From JBJFGR01 sp051892875 (lineage in GTDB: Bacteria > Pseudomonadota > Gammaproteobacteria > Enterobacterales > Succinivibrionaceae), in contig JBJFGR010000140.1 of assembly GCA_051892875.1 (NCBI GenBank), forward strand, positions 1-64,000: DNA of 64,000 bases, read 5' to 3'. The first letter of the stretch is position 1. Every line of letters begins with the position of its first letter. The notes beneath the pieces were generated by a model that was not told the origin of the DNA, searched no databases, and saw only the letters and a list, made by a program, of their open reading frames with translations. Shown here one piece after another: positions 28,801 through 37,555 of the stretch. A program made the position numbers and the translations under genes.

Positions 28801-29352
28801 TTTATCCACCGGGATAACGTTGTGCTCATTAGTGTATTTAAACGCTAACGGATGATTATCCTTATAAACATTATCCTTCTCATAAAAGAAGATCATGTTT
28901 GTTGATATGATCGAGATATTATCTCTTTCCTTACTATTTTTTAGAAAGTTATCAATATTTTCAAAGTAAATATCATTTAAAAAATCATCAGGATCTGTGA
29001 ATGTTACCCAAGGAGTTTTTACAAACTTTAAGCCTAGATTTCTAGCAGTCGCTTGCCCTCCATTTTCTTTGTGAATGTAGGTGATGTTGTTTGGATATTT
29101 TTTTACCCATTTTTTAATAATTTCTGGTGTATTATCAGTAGAACCATCATCTACCATAATTAAGAAAATATTATCTCTAAAACCTATGGTTTGCTTCACC
29201 ATCGATCTAAAAAAATCATCTAAGTATAGTGAAACATTGTAGCATGCAGAAACAACAGTATATTTAGCAAGTGCATCCTTCTTTCTAGATATCTTATCTT
29301 TAAAATATAATTTAGTATCTTCAATAAAATTTGTTAACTTTTTACTCTTCAT
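25852..29352 (-). CDS. GT2-glycerophosphotransferase fusion, probable capsule polymerase
   Basis: This 1166-residue protein has three parts. Residues 30-330 are a GT2 domain (VDDGSTDNT at 67-75, ENGGQATARNLG, DPDD at 120-123). Residues about 465-865 are a TagB/TagF-type glycerophosphotransferase: FLQHGV, GLTRHDSL, MPTWR, and the signature block TDFSSVAFDVGYLGKPVLYY. Residues about 880-1160 are helical, TPR-like repeats. Such two-enzyme fusions in Neisseria, Actinobacillus and Haemophilus capsule loci make teichoic-acid-like polymers of sugar and polyol phosphate. It would use a CDP-polyol and a nucleotide sugar at the cytoplasmic face. It strongly suggests a phosphodiester-linked capsule. Confidence 0.85.
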   Translation of the reverse strand: MKSKKLTNFIEDTKLYFKDKISRKKDALAKYTVVSACYNVSLYLDDFFRSMVKQTIGFRDNIFLIMVDDGSTDNTPEIIKKWVKKYPNNITYIHKENGGQATARNLGLKFVKTPWVTFTDPDDFLNDIYFENIDNFLKNSKERDNISIISTNMIFFYEKDNVYKDNHPLAFKYTNEHNVIPVDKLGKNVQLHASSCLFNFNLMQKHNITFPDIRPNFEDGYLLSQLMIKEKEKKLAFIKNSKYLYRKRVAGTSTLDGAWKDYRHYSDVFTKGYIPLLEMSVSNKSISNTIQNQVLYDLSWHVINLLNREEATDFLTKEQKDEYLKYMDTCFSYIDKSTIFSFNLNRIWRYQKLGILNCFKNEDPKMKPVVYVEKYDKFKDEILLRYFVASPCLEEFRVGCTEIIPSHTKWVRDTFVGRTFIFQRLVWLPLKNIEGVNLTCSINGEKAKISCQSVEKEDYSTSEIRKNFAKTVNDSPNGPWLIMDRMTDADDNAEHFYRFLSKTGMEQDVYFLLNKDSKDWSRLAGEGFNLVEFGSEQHRSLSKSCSKIISSQIDMFVTDFWKDNSLDNKQIIFLQHGVIKDDLSRWLNSKKRMDIFVTSTCAEFDSIVGNLNRYRCTDKETKLIGLTRHDSLLKDADSYKKKVIMIMPTWRASLASNRFGKVVLADDFEESLYFNSWKNFLCSDELKNLSQEYGYEVQFVPHPIMKTALRLWNLPSYIRLPLEADSSIQTMFKECAMMITDFSSVAFDVGYLGKPVLYYQFDEDTFWSQQVYQKGYFDYRKDGFGAVCNTQEELLIELEKLLKINCENVPGLQEKVDSTYRFRDGKNCERTLQAILDLDKPNPKQVNERIALDFVEKAIRFNNFALAINRAELLVADYPNNKSYKDLLSLLNAKDLLANCKLSEVEYLLSSITDLPEQFKELKNNTLAKFYIFTHQYDKAKELLESYELSTYEYSMLVWVYGKLGIKELPNKQIINNTEIYKEQEDVIIKYIYNKYVLNQQELILLNFKEVTESDNEKIFTDSTLKVMQFNIEVPKLKDSFLFAMISEAAINNSEWSIDGKFRTQIEKLEGRNNLWRALAAKRAFLDGRENYFNDVFSNLSNAYGDEIRYMTIDEFEMYLQASRDKFKPKAFNRMIEKIRYESIQNIKDFELKSTMEHSLMNYLDM

Positions 29353-29421
29353 AAAATTATATCTTCTTATCTTTTAAACTTTCTAACCTTTATTTATACT
29401 CAACCTATCTAAGTATTTATC

Positions 29422-32400
29422 CTAACGTCTTCTCTTCCTTCTAGACAATGTCGGAGTTTTTTCAACTTGTTTTTGAGAAATTTCTTGCTCAGATTGAGGT
29501 TTTATTTCAATTTCTGGATCTATCTTTTGAGATTGAACTTTTGTAATTCCCATAAAGTTCATAAGAACTTCATCTTCACCTTTATAAAAAGGTTTAAATA
29601 CACTTAAAATTTCTTTTACTATTAATTCACATTCATCCTTATCTTCTTCTGCGACCTTTTCAAAACGCCCTAAAATTGTGTTTTTAGCATAGGTTTCAAA
29701 CTTATGTTCCATGTATGGCTCAAGTTCATCATTGTCTTGTAACCACTTAACCTTATCTTGCTGTATTGAAGATAATTTTCTGAACATATCCACTGTAAAA
29801 GTGTTTGTTGCAGAGTTTTCTCTTGCTGAGAAATATGTATGAGTAAAGTTATTAGACAATTTTACTGATTTAGCTAGTTTTAAAATCTGCCAAGAAAACA
29901 AGGTATCTTCTCCAATAGTACCTTCCTTAAAGGTAATACCAGAGTTCTTTAAAAATTCTGTAAAGATAAGCATTGACTGAATTCTTACTGTTCTAAATTC
30001 AATTGCAGATTCTTTTATTCCTTCTTCTAAAATCAAATCACTTGATTTATATACATCATACAAATATTTATAATTGTTTGTTTCTGCTCTTTCTTTGCCT
30101 AATACATAGTTGTTACCTATTACTAGATCAAAATCTTCATCATCAGTTGCTTGTATTAACTTTGCGTAACCATCACCAGCACATTGATCATCAGGGTCAA
30201 AGAATAAAATATATTCACCAGTAGCTAGCTCTATCCCCTTGTTACGAGGTCTTGATGCCGAACCTGAACCTCCATCGTTAAAAAAGAATGAACGAACATT
30301 TTTATATCTCTTTGAAAGGTAATTAATTATTGATATAGTATTTTGTTCAGTTGAACCATCATCAACTAGAATGATCTCCATATCCTTAAATGACGATGAA
30401 TTTAACAAACTTGAAAATGCGTAATTTAAAAGATATGTTCCATTATTAAATATAGGGATAATTACTGATGTACGATATTGTAAATAGGATGGTCTTATAT
30501 TAGCTAACACATATGTTTCGTAGTTTCTAATAAAATTAGCACGATCAATACTATAGCCTTTTAATACTTTATAACTAAGAGCAATATCATTAATTCCATA
30601 AGCCTTATCTTCATTACCTAATTCTAATAAAGCTCTTATGTCAAATGAAGTTCTCCAAAATACTGTTGATTCTTTTTCCTTAAATTCATCTACATAATCA
30701 TGCTCTGTACCAATACTGAATGTTAGCTTGTTTTTTGTTTCTTGAACATAATAACAATCCTTAGTCACAAAATCTGCATCTGTATATCTAAAAGCATTCA
30801 TCATGTCTTCAAGATAAAATTCACCATAATAGATATTATCATCAAACCAGGTAATTGCATCATGACAAGAAAACATTTCAACTGTTAAATTATCTTTATC
30901 AACAAATGTTTTTCCTTCATATGTTTGACGATTAAAGCTTTCTTCATTGTGTTGGGTATTATCACCAATTACTAAGATTGTCGGTAATTGTGTTTCATCT
31001 TCAATACCAGCATTAACTAAAATATGATTTATCCTATTAAAACAAGTATGATTATTCATTGTGGCACGAATACCATACAACTGGCGTTCATACAAGTTTT
31101 CAGGCTTAGTACGTTTAACAAAATCAGCAATATCAGTATTTCTATTAACCAAAAATGAAGAAGGAAGAACATTTACCAATTCTTCATTGTAGTTTGACAG
31201 AATATTACATCCAGAAGCCACTAATTCAAAAGAACGACTATTTACTAATCTAGAGTTATTTTCTACAGAATTATAAACAACCGACCATGGTGCAGTTTTG
31301 CAAATTTTTACAATATCATCATACTCAGCACCACCTGCTATATATTTCTTGAATGATTCAGGAAAATTATATTTCTTGTCAGTTATTCCATATGCTCCAT
31401 CTATAATATGAAGTGGTAACTTAGTTGCTATAACACTATTAAATATCTTTGTTAATTCTTTTACTTTGTTTTCTTTTTCAGCAAACCAAACTCCTGAATA
31501 AACGACACTATTAGGTTCTACGGTATAACGCATTCCTACTGGATTGTGAATAAGTGGATTAACCCCTAATGGCAGATACTCTACTAATTTTGCATCAGTA
31601 CAAATATCATTTAGTGTTGTAACTGTTGAAGCATCTGCTGTATAAACATAATCAGCAATAGAAGCAAATTCAATAAACTTCTCTAGATGTGATGAATCTT
31701 CTGTATTATAAAACACTACTGGAATTTGGTTTTTCTTGCATAAACTTATGCAGTTAAGAGCTATTGTTCGCTCATAACCGTATGCATTCTCAGATTTTGG
31801 TATAAATGAAACCCCTCTCCATACAGAATCAATTCCCAACCATGTGGAAACTACCATCAACATATCTAGTGGCTTTTGAATTTTATCTTGTTCTTCATTA
31901 GTACAGTTAATAACAGATTCGTAATTATCAGGTGTTAGATATACAAAATCAGCAGCAGGTTTTACATACTGTAGAAATGGTTCATCACAAATAATCCCTA
32001 TTCTTTTTGAAGAAGGCTTGCTGAACTTTTGAAATTTAGATGTTCTAAAATTCAAAATTTGTTTCTTCGCTGCTTTCATCCATTCGTCTTGAGTCTTATA
32101 TGACATCATATTTAGAACTTCTGATTTTGTTTCTACTTTAACTTCTTCTACAGTTGTGTTGTTAATATTTGCCTCAATAAGTTCAAGGTAATTAAATTCT
32201 TCTACAATCTTATTAAATTTTTTATGTTCAGATTCTGAAACAAAAGCCTCTTTGGGTAGAGAGATAAGCTTTTCATAGCCACTTCTAACTTCACCAAGAT
32301 CATACATTTTAAATCCAATCCACTTAACCTTAGTATTCTGAGGTACTAGTTCGTTAGACTCACTCATAACACGTAACGCATCAAGTGGATAACTCTCAAA

Positions 32401-32535
32401 AGATTCTTTTGCAAGAATTCTTAATTTATCAGCAAGTACAGTCTTATTTTTGGTACTTTTACGAATCTTTGCTTCAGCATATCCAAAGCCTTTGGAAAAA
32501 TTATATGTTTTTTTTGATTTAAATATTCCGAACAT
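29422..32535 (-). CDS. CgeB-like plus GT2 bifunctional glycosyltransferase
   Basis: This 1037-residue protein has an N-terminal helical region (1-150), a CgeB-like GT-B part (about 175-515; NSRSFELVASGCNILSN at 432-448 is the donor-site block), a linker, and a C-terminal GT2 domain from about 688 (VIIPIFNNG, VDDGSTE at 724-730, NDGGSGSASRPRNKGIE, DPDD at 780-783). The extreme C-terminus is basic (RRKRRR). The order GT-B then GT2 suggests two successive transfers, for example initiation and extension of the repeat. It lies directly upstream of the glycerophosphotransferase gene, and the two may work as a pair. The intergenic stretches on either side are short and AT-rich. Confidence 0.78.
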   Translation of the reverse strand: MFGIFKSKKTYNFSKGFGYAEAKIRKSTKNKTVLADKLRILAKESFESYPLDALRVMSESNELVPQNTKVKWIGFKMYDLGEVRSGYEKLISLPKEAFVSESEHKKFNKIVEEFNYLELIEANINNTTVEEVKVETKSEVLNMMSYKTQDEWMKAAKKQILNFRTSKFQKFSKPSSKRIGIICDEPFLQYVKPAADFVYLTPDNYESVINCTNEEQDKIQKPLDMLMVVSTWLGIDSVWRGVSFIPKSENAYGYERTIALNCISLCKKNQIPVVFYNTEDSSHLEKFIEFASIADYVYTADASTVTTLNDICTDAKLVEYLPLGVNPLIHNPVGMRYTVEPNSVVYSGVWFAEKENKVKELTKIFNSVIATKLPLHIIDGAYGITDKKYNFPESFKKYIAGGAEYDDIVKICKTAPWSVVYNSVENNSRLVNSRSFELVASGCNILSNYNEELVNVLPSSFLVNRNTDIADFVKRTKPENLYERQLYGIRATMNNHTCFNRINHILVNAGIEDETQLPTILVIGDNTQHNEESFNRQTYEGKTFVDKDNLTVEMFSCHDAITWFDDNIYYGEFYLEDMMNAFRYTDADFVTKDCYYVQETKNKLTFSIGTEHDYVDEFKEKESTVFWRTSFDIRALLELGNEDKAYGINDIALSYKVLKGYSIDRANFIRNYETYVLANIRPSYLQYRTSVIIPIFNNGTYLLNYAFSSLLNSSSFKDMEIILVDDGSTEQNTISIINYLSKRYKNVRSFFFNDGGSGSASRPRNKGIELATGEYILFFDPDDQCAGDGYAKLIQATDDEDFDLVIGNNYVLGKERAETNNYKYLYDVYKSSDLILEEGIKESAIEFRTVRIQSMLIFTEFLKNSGITFKEGTIGEDTLFSWQILKLAKSVKLSNNFTHTYFSARENSATNTFTVDMFRKLSSIQQDKVKWLQDNDELEPYMEHKFETYAKNTILGRFEKVAEEDKDECELIVKEILSVFKPFYKGEDEVLMNFMGITKVQSQKIDPEIEIKPQSEQEISQKQVEKTPTLSRRKRRR

Positions 32536-32600
32536 TTTTTAACGCAACCTATTGCTCAATACTTAACAACTATTAATGTCCTTATAAAAAGTATGATCTT

Positions 32601-32939
32601 TTATATTTTATCGTTTTCTAATAAATATTTATCATCGTTTGCTCCTGGAAGCTTTACAACTACATTTGTTGTTCCGTCCTCAAGGCATAAAAAATCAGTA
32701 GCTTCTCCAGGTTCCATAATAATAATATCTCCTGCTGAATATACCTTGCCATTCATAGATACTTTACCTGAAATGATCACCGTATACTCAGTCGCAATTT
32801 TGTGAAAATGAGCTTGCTCATAATCACCTTTTTTGTATCGTTTAATAGCCACTTCACAATCATTTGTTTTATATAACGAAGGTTCAAAGTTACCTATAAA
32901 CCATCCTCCTTTCATATCGTTAATATGACTTACTATCAT
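32601..32939 (-). CDS. Single-domain cupin
   Basis: The 112-residue protein has cupin motif 1 as HFHKIATEYTVIISGKVSMNG (around residues 45-65; His-x-His with Glu) and motif 2 around GDIIIMEPGEATDFLCL (70-87). The second motif lacks its usual histidine, so metal binding may be incomplete. Small cupins in surface-polysaccharide loci are often sugar isomerases or sensors; no function can be fixed here. It overlaps the preceding nucleotidyltransferase-like gene by four bases, so it belongs to that block. Confidence 0.75.
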   Translation of the reverse strand: MIVSHINDMKGGWFIGNFEPSLYKTNDCEVAIKRYKKGDYEQAHFHKIATEYTVIISGKVSMNGKVYSAGDIIIMEPGEATDFLCLEDGTTNVVVKLPGANDDKYLLENDKI

Positions 32940-33667
32940 TTAAAAATCTCTCTTTCTTTGTAATCAGTAATATATCTTGCTAATTCCATTTCATTCTTAA
33001 GTGGATGGTAAAGATTATTTGGAATCTGATACACTGCTATAGATTTTTGTGACAAAATTAATTCGTTATATGCCATAGATATATAAAAAGCTCCATTTTC
33101 AGGACTATCCTTACGAATGACATTCTTAGCAGCTTCAATAAAATCAGAACCTTTTTTTAAATAGTAAAAAGAAGCTAGAGCATTTTTACTAATTGTTTTC
33201 TTCTCACAAAATTCTAGTGGCTGTTTCTTATCATTCAGACGTACATATGAATATCTTGGATGAATGGAATGAAATGAAACAACACCTGCATCAGCATGTT
33301 CATTTCTAAAATAGTTAACAATGGAATTATAATCAGAATCAACAAAATCATTAATTGCAAGCAAAACTAGTTCTTCTTCATTATTAACATATTGAGAGGT
33401 CATAAGTGCTGAGCATAAAGCCCCCTGAGTATCACCATCTAAGGCAACTAACTTAGCATTAGGTAATAATTCATGGATAAGATAGTCAAAATTATATTTT
33501 TTAATTATTTCTTTCTTTACGCAAAAAATTATATTTACATCAGATAATGATGAAAACTTTTCAATTTGTGTTTCCAATATTGTTTTATTGTCTACTTCCA
33601 TTAAAAATAGAGGATACTCAGAATCGCTCAATACAGTATCTTTCCCAATTAGATAAACAACATTCAT
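32936..33667 (-). CDS. Degenerate nucleotidyltransferase-like protein
   Basis: The 243-residue protein is paralogous in layout to the nucleotidyltransferases at 34939 and 39498 (a similar length, and ends on GAFYISMAYNELI like their NEFYICPVYNYLV and NELYIAPMYNDLI). The N-terminal NTP-binding loop G-x-G-x-R is replaced by LIGKDTVLSDSEYP, so the usual catalytic arginine/glycine signature is gone. The Asp in AINDFVDSD may stand for the metal-binding Asp. It could be an inactive partner, a regulatory subunit, or an enzyme with altered mechanism. Coupled to HAD and cupin genes. Confidence 0.65.
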   Translation of the reverse strand: MNVVYLIGKDTVLSDSEYPLFLMEVDNKTILETQIEKFSSLSDVNIIFCVKKEIIKKYNFDYLIHELLPNAKLVALDGDTQGALCSALMTSQYVNNEEELVLLAINDFVDSDYNSIVNYFRNEHADAGVVSFHSIHPRYSYVRLNDKKQPLEFCEKKTISKNALASFYYLKKGSDFIEAAKNVIRKDSPENGAFYISMAYNELILSQKSIAVYQIPNNLYHPLKNEMELARYITDYKEREIFK

Positions 33668-33669
33668 TT

Positions 33670-34305
33670 TTATTTTTCCTCCAACTGTTTAATTTTCTTT
33701 TTAATATTATCGTAGTTAACTTCTGACACATCGTTAATAATAAGAACATTATTTTTACCAATTGCTCCTATTGCAGCCCTTATTCCATTTTCATTATCTT
33801 CACAAATAATCGCTTCATCAGGTTTTATTCCAGCTTTTTCCAATGCCTTTAGATAAATTTCGGGATTTGGTTTTGACTTTTGAACATCTTGATTTGAAAT
33901 AATAAAGTCTAGATACTTACCTAAATGACTATACTTCATCATGAGTTCTATGGAATCACGAATGGAATTAGAACAACAAGCTAAAATATATCCTTCTGCT
34001 TTTAACTTTGATAAAGCATATTCGTGGTTAAATCTTGGTCTACATAGATTTTCAACGATATTAAATGTATATTGTTGTTTCATTTCATTAATGAAACTAT
34101 GTAAATCTGAAGGCAACCCCTTTTCCTCCGTCAACTTTTGCAATTTTACCTTTGTTGGTAAACCATCATAACTATGCAAATGTTCTTCTCTTGTAATCGT
34201 ATAACCAAAAAGGCCTAGTGACTTGTTAAGAGCCTCATAATGCCAATCTTTTGCCTCGATTAACACCCCATCCATATCGAAAAAAATAGCCTTTATTTTA
34301 GACAT
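33670..34305 (-). CDS. HAD-superfamily phosphatase/phosphomutase
   Basis: A 211-residue HAD hydrolase of the beta-phosphoglucomutase-like subfamily. Motif I is FFDMDGVL (nucleophile Asp10, acid/base Asp12), motif II CSNS (about 113-116), motif III KPNPEIYLKALEKAG with Lys, and motif IV EDNENGIRAA. A helical cap lies between motifs I and II. It should dephosphorylate or interconvert a small sugar or polyol phosphate in the cytoplasm. It sits between a GDPD-like gene (8-base overlap) and the degenerate nucleotidyltransferase, so it probably shapes the polyol-phosphate precursor; this is inferred. Confidence 0.85.
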   Translation of the reverse strand: MSKIKAIFFDMDGVLIEAKDWHYEALNKSLGLFGYTITREEHLHSYDGLPTKVKLQKLTEEKGLPSDLHSFINEMKQQYTFNIVENLCRPRFNHEYALSKLKAEGYILACCSNSIRDSIELMMKYSHLGKYLDFIISNQDVQKSKPNPEIYLKALEKAGIKPDEAIICEDNENGIRAAIGAIGKNNVLIINDVSEVNYDNIKKKIKQLEEK

Positions 34306-34936
34306 TAAAAAACTCCTTTGCTTCTAGAGGTTTATCTGTACAAAGAAAAAGCGATTCATTATTTACATAATTAACACTTTTTATACATTCCCATTGTTTC
34401 ATCACATCTCTATGATGCAGTTCTTCAGATACAATACATAGTTTCTTATGATCCTGTATAATTACCCTTTTAATAATTTCTTTTAGTTCAAACCTGTCGT
34501 ACCAAAGATTATCAAATGAATCTAACCAAACACCTGAAGATTTTTCATACAAAACTCCTTCTCTACATATGTCAGACACACCTGTAAAATATTCAATGTT
34601 CTGTTTTGACTGAACAACCATTTCAGGAATTGACATATCAAAAGTGAAATAATTGTTCACTTTAAAATTGTTTAATAATCTTATAATTTCTTCAGACTGA
34701 TCATCAGCCTTTATGTTTAAGGCAAGCATAAGATTTCTAGAATCTAAGTCATTTAGAATATCTTCAAAAGAAACTTCATTTCCAGCTGGGCAATTATGAG
34801 AAATTACTATTCTTCCGCAAATATCTCGTAAATCGGTTTCAATACCAAATCCATTATCAAAAGCTCTTTTTATAGCTTCTCTACTGTTTTTTTCTGATTC
34901 TTTTTGCCAAAAACCACGATGTGCTAATATTTTCAT
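34298..34936 (-). CDS. GDPD-like phosphodiesterase family protein
   Basis: The 212-residue protein has the GDPD barrel signature: HRGFW (His6, Arg7, Gly8), IETDLRD (Glu-x-Asp at about 33-35) and SHNCP (His48). The glycerophosphodiester phosphodiesterase family cleaves glycerol-phosphodiester bonds. The protein is short and lacks a signal peptide, so it is cytoplasmic. In a capsule locus with a glycerophosphotransferase it could supply or edit a glycerol-phosphate precursor. This function is inferred from context. Confidence 0.75.
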   Translation of the reverse strand: MKILAHRGFWQKESEKNSREAIKRAFDNGFGIETDLRDICGRIVISHNCPAGNEVSFEDILNDLDSRNLMLALNIKADDQSEEIIRLLNNFKVNNYFTFDMSIPEMVVQSKQNIEYFTGVSDICREGVLYEKSSGVWLDSFDNLWYDRFELKEIIKRVIIQDHKKLCIVSEELHHRDVMKQWECIKSVNYVNNESLFLCTDKPLEAKEFFNV

Positions 34937-34938
34937 GA

Positions 34939-35685
34939 TTAACCTATCTTTTTTGAAATTGGAAGTGTTAAAAATTTCTCTAGATCCTTTGGAGTACCCA
35001 AACCATACATACCATCAAATTCTTTACCTATTGGATAAATTCCGATTCTCTTATTATCTTTAACCAAATAGTTATAAACTGGACAAATATAAAATTCATT
35101 ATTTACACGAAGATTGTCTTCTATCATCATTTTTGTATATTTAACAAAATCTGAACCTTTAACAAAATTAAAGATTCCAACAGTAGCATCATCTGAAATC
35201 ACCTTCTTTTCAGCAGTTTCCACAACTAAACCATCTTCGCTGGTTTTCGCATATGACCACTTATCTTCATCAGATTTCATTGTCATAATCAAACCATCCA
35301 GTTTCTCGTTTTCCATTTTATTTAGATAATCGTTTATATCAAAATCAATGAACTGGTCGCAATTTGCACACATTACAGGATCATCATTATTTATATAATC
35401 TTCTGCTAATAGTGCTGTTGATGCTTGACCTTCTGTTAAATAAGTAATTGGAATAATTACTGAATTAGGAGCAAAATCTTTTAGTTTTTTGTCTAATTCG
35501 TACTTTTCAATCTGCTCTTGTTGAACAATAAATATGAATCTATGCTCCTGTTTTGGTGTTAAATTCTTTATCACAACCTGAATCATTGGAACACCATTAA
35601 CGGGAATTAAAGGCTTTGGTGTTGTGTACCCTGCTTTTTGAAAACGACTGCCTAAACCAGCCATAGGAACAACTATATTAAGCAT
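34939..35685 (-). CDS. Sugar/polyol-phosphate nucleotidyltransferase
   Basis: The 248-residue NTP-transferase begins with the NTP-binding loop PMAGLGSRFQKAGYTTPKPLIP (G-x-G-S-R at about 10-14) and has a metal-binding Asp in CANCDQFIDFD. It activates a sugar or polyol phosphate as a nucleotide derivative in the cytoplasm. Three members occur in the locus: this one, the one at 39498 and a degenerate copy at 32936. It starts the block nucleotidyltransferase - GDPD - HAD - degenerate nucleotidyltransferase - cupin. The exact substrate cannot be read from sequence. Confidence 0.85.
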   Translation of the reverse strand: MLNIVVPMAGLGSRFQKAGYTTPKPLIPVNGVPMIQVVIKNLTPKQEHRFIFIVQQEQIEKYELDKKLKDFAPNSVIIPITYLTEGQASTALLAEDYINNDDPVMCANCDQFIDFDINDYLNKMENEKLDGLIMTMKSDEDKWSYAKTSEDGLVVETAEKKVISDDATVGIFNFVKGSDFVKYTKMMIEDNLRVNNEFYICPVYNYLVKDNKRIGIYPIGKEFDGMYGLGTPKDLEKFLTLPISKKIG

Positions 35686-35724
35686 AAAATATCCTTATTA
35701 TATTCAACAAAACAAAAACTATTT

Positions 35725-36888
35725 TTAATCAACATGATCCAATATCACCGCTTTAAGCAACTGCAACATCCCCAGCACTAGTAGCATTACAACCATGGTC
35801 GTTGCAATGCAGTATATGCGTTCTGGTTTCATTGCATACTGTGGCTTTGATGGCGATTGAAGAATACCTACATTCTTTATTAGTCTTGCAGCTGACAATT
35901 TGCCTTTAGCTAAACCTGATAAAGTTGAGGAGTAGATTTCCTTCTTAAATTCCACATCAAGCTTTAATAAATTTTCTTCATCTGCAAGTTCATTCAATGC
36001 ACTTACTTTGTCATTTGCATTAGTTACTTTCTGTCGTAACTGAGCAATTTGTTCATCAATAGCGTTCACATTCTTGTTTAGAGAATCTCTAATTTGGTTA
36101 TGAGTACCAAGGTTGGCAGGAAGTGAAGCTATCTTCACCATCAATTCACTTTTTTGCTTTTCTAATCCAGCAATTAGTGTTTGGTAGTTTTGAACTTCCG
36201 TACTAGGAGAAACCATATTTCTTCTATTTTGAAATTCAAGTAATTTTTCATTCGCTGCTAATAACTCATTTTTAGCAATATCTGTCTGCTCAGATAAAAA
36301 CTTTACTTGATCATCGGCTATTTTATGGCTGAGTTTATTCATAAACTCCTCTCCGTTTTGAACAAGCAATGTTGTTATTTTTGTTGCTGTTTCTGGATCA
36401 AATGCTTGTGCACTTATTCTTACAACCCCACTAAAATCATCGTATGTAACAGCTACCCTTTTCTGAAAGTATTTATAAAACCATTCAGTTGAAATATCTT
36501 TACTCCATAAACGAGAAATAATATCTGCATTTGTATCACTATAATGACTTCTTAAATCAAGCTCTTTATCAAGCTTATTTAACATGTCTATAGATGTTAA
36601 AAATTCAATTAATAACAGTTGATCAGTTTTACTACCTGATCCACCAGCAAACATACTTAATAAATCAGCAGGTGTTGATGAACTTCCCGTTTCAGTATTT
36701 TGTACTAAAACTACTGCTTCTGATACATATCTGTCAGATGCAACCATCCAGTAAATGCAAACAACTACTGAGAACACATAAACAGTTAAGAATATTACCT
36801 TGAATATTCTGTTCACAATTCTTGTTGTTCTACCTAGTTCTCGTACGACTAATGATCTACTATCTTCAGTCTTTACTTCCGTATTCAT
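35725..36888 (-). CDS. kpsE: Capsule export inner-membrane/periplasmic protein KpsE (CtrB/BexC family)
   Basis: The 387-residue protein has the polysaccharide co-polymerase layout: a membrane segment near the N-terminus (about 30-50), a large periplasmic coiled-coil region (about 200-310), and a second membrane segment near the C-terminus (about 355-378). The sequence ILQSPSKPQYAMKPER just before the second segment is the conserved proline-rich motif. KpsE bridges the KpsMT transporter to the outer-membrane export protein. It overlaps kpsT by four bases (ATGA). Length matches the KpsE family. Confidence 0.93.
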   Translation of the reverse strand: MNTEVKTEDSRSLVVRELGRTTRIVNRIFKVIFLTVYVFSVVVCIYWMVASDRYVSEAVVLVQNTETGSSSTPADLLSMFAGGSGSKTDQLLLIEFLTSIDMLNKLDKELDLRSHYSDTNADIISRLWSKDISTEWFYKYFQKRVAVTYDDFSGVVRISAQAFDPETATKITTLLVQNGEEFMNKLSHKIADDQVKFLSEQTDIAKNELLAANEKLLEFQNRRNMVSPSTEVQNYQTLIAGLEKQKSELMVKIASLPANLGTHNQIRDSLNKNVNAIDEQIAQLRQKVTNANDKVSALNELADEENLLKLDVEFKKEIYSSTLSGLAKGKLSAARLIKNVGILQSPSKPQYAMKPERIYCIATTMVVMLLVLGMLQLLKAVILDHVD

Positions 36889-37547
36889 GCCTTTATGGTT
36901 TCCTTATATGCATGCAACGCATCATCAATTTTGTCATACCAAGTTGCCTGACCTTTGTATAAAAATATCCCTGCCTGACAAAAGCTTTTTAACATTCCGT
37001 CATTATGTGCTACCATAATAATGCTTGCTCTTCCTACCATATCCTTAAATGCCTTCTCTGCTTTTGCTTTAAATGAAGCATCTCCAGCTGATGTCACCTC
37101 GTCTGAAATATACACATCAAAATCAAACGCCAAAGATAAAGCAAATTGCAACCTTGAACGCATCCCTGCTGAATATGTATTCACCGGCATATCAAAATAT
37201 TTACCAATATCTGCAAATTCCTCAATTCGCTTGATTCTATAATCCATGTCTTGCTCAAAACCATGAATTCGACAAGTAAACTTAGCATTCTGTCTACCCG
37301 TCATAGTAGCTTCAACACCACCATTGCCCATTGGCCATGACACTCGGCACTGTCTTTCAACAGTTCCTAGAGTGGCATAATCGGCTCCGCCAATTATGCG
37401 AAGAAGCGTTGATTTTCCTGCTCCATTACCACCTACAATCCCTACACTTACATTTTTAGGAATTGTTAGGTTTATATCCTTTAGAACCCAATCACTTACA
37501 CCAAGTTTTGTGGTGTAGCGCTTGTAAACATTCTTTACAATAATCAT
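36885..37547 (-). CDS. kpsT: Capsule ABC transporter ATPase KpsT
   Basis: The 220-residue ATPase (ATG at 37547; an upstream GTG at 37568 would add seven residues but gives a less typical start) shows Walker A GGNGAGKST (39-47), the KpsT-type signature TYSAGMRSRL (124-133), and Walker B VYISDE (145-150). It powers export of the finished, lipid-linked capsule through KpsM. Overlaps kpsE by four bases. The intervening phosphotransferase trio between kpsM and kpsT is unusual, since the two are normally adjacent. Confidence 0.95.
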   Translation of the reverse strand: MIIVKNVYKRYTTKLGVSDWVLKDINLTIPKNVSVGIVGGNGAGKSTLLRIIGGADYATLGTVERQCRVSWPMGNGGVEATMTGRQNAKFTCRIHGFEQDMDYRIKRIEEFADIGKYFDMPVNTYSAGMRSRLQFALSLAFDFDVYISDEVTSAGDASFKAKAEKAFKDMVGRASIIMVAHNDGMLKSFCQAGIFLYKGQATWYDKIDDALHAYKETIKA

Positions 37548-37555
37548 CCTAGATG

